This document shows, piece after piece, positions 13,248 to 15,833 of a DNA stretch of 15,833 bases (the first letter of the stretch is position 1; each line of letters starts with the position of its first letter). Source of the DNA: JAGMDK01 sp023128695 (GTDB taxonomy: Bacteria > Planctomycetota > Phycisphaerae > UBA1845 > Fen-1342). Under the pieces are notes generated by a model. That model made no database searches. It was not told where the DNA came from and saw only the letters and a list, made by a program, of their open reading frames with translations. The stretch lies in assembly GCA_030628805.1 (NCBI GenBank), contig DAOVQG010000075.1, forward strand, positions 1 to 15,833. Direction: 5' to 3'. A program made the position numbers and the translations under genes.

Positions 13248-14362
13248 CTGCTTTCCTCCTTCGCCTTGGCTTGGCCCTTGGACGAGGCCACGGCCTGCTC
13301 CTGGGCTTTGCCGGCAGTGGACTCGTCGGGCTTGTCGGCGCGAAGACTGGAGCGCTCAGCGTCCTTCGTGCTAGCTGGCTGGGATGTGGCTGTCTGGCGC
13401 TCCGGGGGCGCCTGTTTGGACTTGGCTGCCTTCCGCCCCGGTGCGGCGGCTTTGCTGTTGTAGAACCGGGTGAACGTTAATGGCACCCCGCGCGACGGGA
13501 TCGACAGGTCCGTCTCCTGATGGAAGAAGCTTCCCGTGGCTGTGTTCACCGGGTCGTTGCTGGTTCCGGAAACCGCCTCCTGGCTACCGTCAGTGTTGTC
13601 GGAGGGTGGATCCGGTTGACCGAACCAGTACAGTTGCTGCACTTCGTCTTCGCTGAGCGCGCGGTTATACAAGCGTATCTCATCGAAGACCCCATCCGTC
13701 TTCTGGTAACCCTGATGCGTCATTCCGATCCACATCTCGTAGGGCGACCCCGGTATATCCCCGGTAGCAATGCCACAGGATTTGACAAGGCTGCCGTCCA
13801 CGTATAGCCGGCTCCGCCCTTCCACCGTGTCTACTACTCCAACCACATGGTACCAGCGGGAAGGGACGAACACTCCGAGGTTGAGCGAACAGCCGCGACT
13901 CCATGCCCCCCCGGTCGTGGGAACGCCCATGTGAAGTCCATTATGCGGGGCACTGCCACGATACGTCGAGAAGTAGAAGAATCTTTCCCAACCAAGCCCG
14001 GGTGCCCTGACACAGATGAATTGGTTCTCCTTCGAGAAGCTGTAAAACCTCGCCCACAAGGATAGGCTAATCGCTTGGTGGCCGACCCCGTTGGCAGACG
14101 GGCTCTTGAGGTAGTCACCCCACTCGAATCGAAGGGCCGATCCAGAGACGCCGGGGACCCAGCCAGCACCGTAAATGGTCCCATCGTTCCCGTAGCCCGA
14201 GTAGTCGTACGCCGTGTCACCCTCGCCCTCATCGAGGCTCCAGTAGCCGACAAGACCGTCGTTAAGATCCGCGGTAGCGCCGTTGGCGCCAGCGAGAAGG
14301 CAGCCCAAGGCGACCATGAGGAGCTGCAGGCACCGGTTGATGTAACGCGTCTCGTTGCTCAT
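13244..14362 (-). CDS. Unit 2 of the array: secreted LamG-domain protein with RHS N-terminal stub
   Basis: 372 residues. ATG 14362 overlaps the stop of the leading gene (ATGA); TAAGGAGGA lies just before it, an almost ideal ribosome site. Signal peptide NRCLQLLMVALGCLLAGANG, cut after ATA. The LamG core is distinct from the other units: LRFEWGDYLKSPSANGVGHQ, ISLSLWARFYSFSKENQFIC, RWYHVVGVVDTVEGRSRLYV and VFDEIRLYNRALSEDEVQQL. Linker (QPDPPSDNTDGSQEAVSGTS), RHS opening motif with a GVPLTFTRFYNS variant, and a Lys/Ala/Ser/Gln tail ending KEESR follow. The stop again overlaps the next unit. Expression is expected to depend on translation of the leading gene. Confidence 0.85.
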   Translation of the reverse strand: MSNETRYINRCLQLLMVALGCLLAGANGATADLNDGLVGYWSLDEGEGDTAYDYSGYGNDGTIYGAGWVPGVSGSALRFEWGDYLKSPSANGVGHQAISLSLWARFYSFSKENQFICVRAPGLGWERFFYFSTYRGSAPHNGLHMGVPTTGGAWSRGCSLNLGVFVPSRWYHVVGVVDTVEGRSRLYVDGSLVKSCGIATGDIPGSPYEMWIGMTHQGYQKTDGVFDEIRLYNRALSEDEVQQLYWFGQPDPPSDNTDGSQEAVSGTSNDPVNTATGSFFHQETDLSIPSRGVPLTFTRFYNSKAAAPGRKAAKSKQAPPERQTATSQPASTKDAERSSLRADKPDESTAGKAQEQAVASSKGQAKAKEESR

Positions 14363-15582
14363 TTGCTGTCCTCCTTACTCTTGGCCTGGGCCTGGGATAA
14401 GCCGGCGGACTGCTCCTGGGACTTGTTCCCCCGCGGTTTGCAGTCCTTCGTGCTCACCGGCTGGGATGTGGGCTTCTGCGGCGCCTGTTGGGACTTGGCC
14501 GACTTGGCCGCCGAGGCAGCGGCCTTGCTGTTGTAGTAACGGGTAAATGCCAGCGGCGAGCCGCGCGACGGGATCGACAGGTCCGTCTCTTGATGGAAGA
14601 AGCTCCCCGTGGCGGTGTTCACGGGGTCATTGCTGATGCCAGAGACGTCGGTCTTGTCACCGTCGGTTGTATCGTCCTGCGGGTCTGGGAGAGTATCCCA
14701 GTAAGGCTCAACGCTGATGGTCATGCCGCCGCGGTTGTCCGTACATCCGGTGTCCAGGACGCAGAAGTAGGCAGTTGCAGGAGCGTCCAGGCTTATCGTC
14801 ATTGACCCACCGACGTTCGCATCGAGTGCCGCTTGTTGCGTGGGGAAGAGTCCGGCATCATACGGAGCCCACGCAGGTAGCTCCACGATATCGGGCACCA
14901 TGATTGCCATTTTCCACATCCAGTTGTCTCCTGAGGACCATGCACTCCATGCATCGTAATGATCGTTCTCATTGTCGACCACGGTAATGCGCCAACGGCC
15001 GGCGGAGAGTGGCAATGGCACCGAAGACGAGACGTAGTCGGTTCCGCAATGGACCTTTGCGTCTACTTGGACATTGGGCCGTGCCGGATCGATATAAACA
15101 GTTGCCCCTCCCCGATTATCGCCACACCCTGGATAGTCGCTGTACCAGAAGTAGGCTGTATTAGGTGCCTCCAAGTTTAGGATCGTCGAACCTCCGACGT
15201 TGGCGGCGAGCGCCTCCTGCTGTGTTGGGAAGTAGCTCGAATCTCGAGGCGTCCAATGCTGGTCGATTACACCAGGTACCGTGATACGAACCGACCAATG
15301 CCAGGACAAACCACCATGGGCAGAATCCGAGCCCCACGGGCTCCAGCCGTCGTAAACATCGTTCTCGTCGTTCCCCGTAGTGAATCGCCACTCACCCGCG
15401 GGCAGCGAGACTGCGACGCCAGCCGAAGAATAGTCGGGGCCGCAGTTGGTCTCTGCATCAGCCTGCACAACGATCGTCTCGGCGCACAGGACAGGCAGAG
15501 AACCTCCGAACATCAAGAACACGACCAAGACGTGTTGTAAGCGTACCGGTTGCTGCACACCGCATGGCATCTTGCTAATCAT
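14359..15582 (-). CDS. Unit 1 (leading gene) of the array: secreted protein with two lectin-like repeats and RHS stub
   Basis: 407 residues. A signal peptide of about 34 residues (LQHVLVVFLMFGGSLPVLCA). Two tandem repeats follow, about 38-168 and 171-297, with the pattern CG.DY.S, AG.WR.T, ENDVYDGWSPW or ENDHYDAWSAW, W.......P, FPTQQ.AL.ANVGGS and a closing DNRGG.T..I. The strand order and the Asn/Asp-rich closing loop recall the calcium-dependent galactose lectin LecA (PA-IL) fold; this is inference, and a pre-peptidase-type beta-sandwich is the alternative. After EPYWDTLPDPQDDTTDGDKT it carries the same RHS opening motif, FTRYYNSKAAAS and a basic tail as the LamG units, but no LamG domain. 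It is the first gene of the apparent operon; its stop overlaps unit 2 by ATGA. Confidence 0.8.
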   Translation of the reverse strand: MISKMPCGVQQPVRLQHVLVVFLMFGGSLPVLCAETIVVQADAETNCGPDYSSAGVAVSLPAGEWRFTTGNDENDVYDGWSPWGSDSAHGGLSWHWSVRITVPGVIDQHWTPRDSSYFPTQQEALAANVGGSTILNLEAPNTAYFWYSDYPGCGDNRGGATVYIDPARPNVQVDAKVHCGTDYVSSSVPLPLSAGRWRITVVDNENDHYDAWSAWSSGDNWMWKMAIMVPDIVELPAWAPYDAGLFPTQQAALDANVGGSMTISLDAPATAYFCVLDTGCTDNRGGMTISVEPYWDTLPDPQDDTTDGDKTDVSGISNDPVNTATGSFFHQETDLSIPSRGSPLAFTRYYNSKAAASAAKSAKSQQAPQKPTSQPVSTKDCKPRGNKSQEQSAGLSQAQAKSKEDSK

Positions 15583-15589
15583 TCCTACT

Positions 15590-15596
15590 CACCTCC
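15590..15596 (-). promoter_or_regulatory. Ribosome binding site of the leading array gene
   Basis: On the minus strand GGAGGTG lies 7 bases before ATG 15582, which supports that start. The 76-base gap to the gene upstream shows no clear promoter or terminator hairpin, so read-through from the upstream gene is possible. Confidence 0.6.
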
Positions 15597-15658
15597 ATCG
15601 TCGGCTGCAGATGACAGGCCTCGTGGCCGTGCGCGTCTACAAGCCTCGACACATGCAA

Positions 15659-15833
15659 CTACTCGCCGGACCCGGTGAACAGCACCTGGAACTCGGCGAA
15701 GTCAGCCAAGTCCACGTCGTCATCGTCGTCCCAGTCGAACGCAGCCAGGCAGGCGGCTACGCACTCCGGTACCGGCGGATTGGGTATTTCCCACGGACCG
15801 GCCATGCAGTCCACGAGGAAGGTGAAATCGTCC
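15659..15833 (-). CDS. C-terminus of a protein with dockerin/EF-hand-like end, start outside window
   Basis: The last 57 residues and a TAG stop are visible; no start codon is inside the window. The sequence runs DDFTFLVDCMAGPWEIPNPP, then ECVAACLAAFDWDDDDDVDL, then ADFAEFQVLFTGSGE. The second half is the DxDxDGDVDxxDFxxFxxxFxG type of calcium-binding loop-helix that ends many secreted planctomycete proteins (dockerin type I-like), and the first half is a weaker, partial version of the same repeat. The expected G in the loop is D here (DWDDDDDVDLADF). The protein is presumably exported; its main domain is unknown. It lies 76 bases upstream of, and in the same direction as, the LamG/RHS-stub array and may share its transcript. 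Confidence 0.75.
   Translation of the reverse strand, partial: DDFTFLVDCMAGPWEIPNPPVPECVAACLAAFDWDDDDDVDLADFAEFQVLFTGSGE

Larger units (their letters stand above)
7458..14362 (-). repeat. Tandem array of about 1.12-kb coding units with near-identical ends
   Basis: Six complete-length units and one truncated unit follow head to tail without gaps. Two stretches recur at high nucleotide similarity. One is the start (signal peptide and YWSFDEGEG). The other is a block of about 105 bases encoding NTATGSFFHQETDLSIPSRG and FTRFYNSKA, near 7821-7928, 8960-9068, 10088-10195, 11228-11333, 12332-12440, 13449-13553 and, in the leading gene, 14521-14628. The middle of each unit (LamG core) is much more diverged. 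Confidence 0.85.

Noticed and set aside
7458..14362. CRISPR array or diversity-generating retroelement as explanation for the repeats
   Set aside because: Repeat units are 1.1-kb coding sequences, not short repeats with spacers; no reverse transcriptase or template repeat is seen.

Overview
The window most resembles an accessory region of a Planctomycetota genome, probably of Phycisphaerae type. This rests on the GC-rich base composition, a dockerin/EF-hand-like protein end (DVDLADFAEFQ) at the right edge, a conserved-hypothetical family starting MADYIPG.., palindromic insertion repeats, a characteristic integrase N-terminus (IPSYRLHK.SGRAVV.LNG), and secreted LamG proteins joined to the start of an RHS/YD-repeat protein. 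The lineage is inferred from these family resemblances and was not tested.

Left part (1-5450, mostly + strand). The end of a quaternary-amine (OpuCA/ProV-type) ABC transporter ATPase is followed by a compact three-gene, overlapping restriction-modification operon: a C5-cytosine DNA methyltransferase with an N-terminal B3-like domain (1669-3159), an HNH endonuclease with a duplicated putative winged-helix module (3140-4084), and a Vsr-type mismatch endonuclease (4081-4503). The operon lies between two degenerate members of one hypothetical family (887-1599 and 4655-5117). Each is frameshifted, and each contains a palindromic insertion. The second insertion is a perfect 24-bp inverted repeat around a 36-nt spacer, resembling a REPIN.

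Middle part (5228-7460). This is a decayed integrative element. It has a truncated integrase N-terminus on the minus strand, the exact 3' half of a tRNA-Asn (a likely old attachment site), a full-length tyrosine recombinase on the plus strand flanked by short direct repeats, and a degenerate tRNA-Gly(CCC)-like sequence. Its right side cuts into the last unit of the array described next.

Right part (7458-15582, minus strand, read right to left). Eight tandem, translationally coupled secreted-protein units run as one apparent operon. The first (14359-15582) has two lectin-like repeats. Units 2-7 each have a 31-residue signal peptide, a LamG-like domain, the opening motif of an RHS protein (DPVNTATGSFFHQETDLSIP) and a Lys/Ala/Ser/Gln-rich tail that ends just before the RHS body would start. 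Consecutive units overlap by ATGA or GTGA at five of the seven joins plus the join into the last fragment, with a Shine-Dalgarno sequence inside the tail codons of the preceding gene; the exception is unit 5 into unit 6, where the stop was lost. The ends of the units are nearly identical while the LamG cores differ strongly. Unit 7 has a one-base frameshift and unit 8 is cut off by the integrase element. This array of RHS N-terminal stubs without RHS bodies or toxins is the most unusual content. The window ends in the C-terminus of another minus-strand protein with a dockerin-like end.
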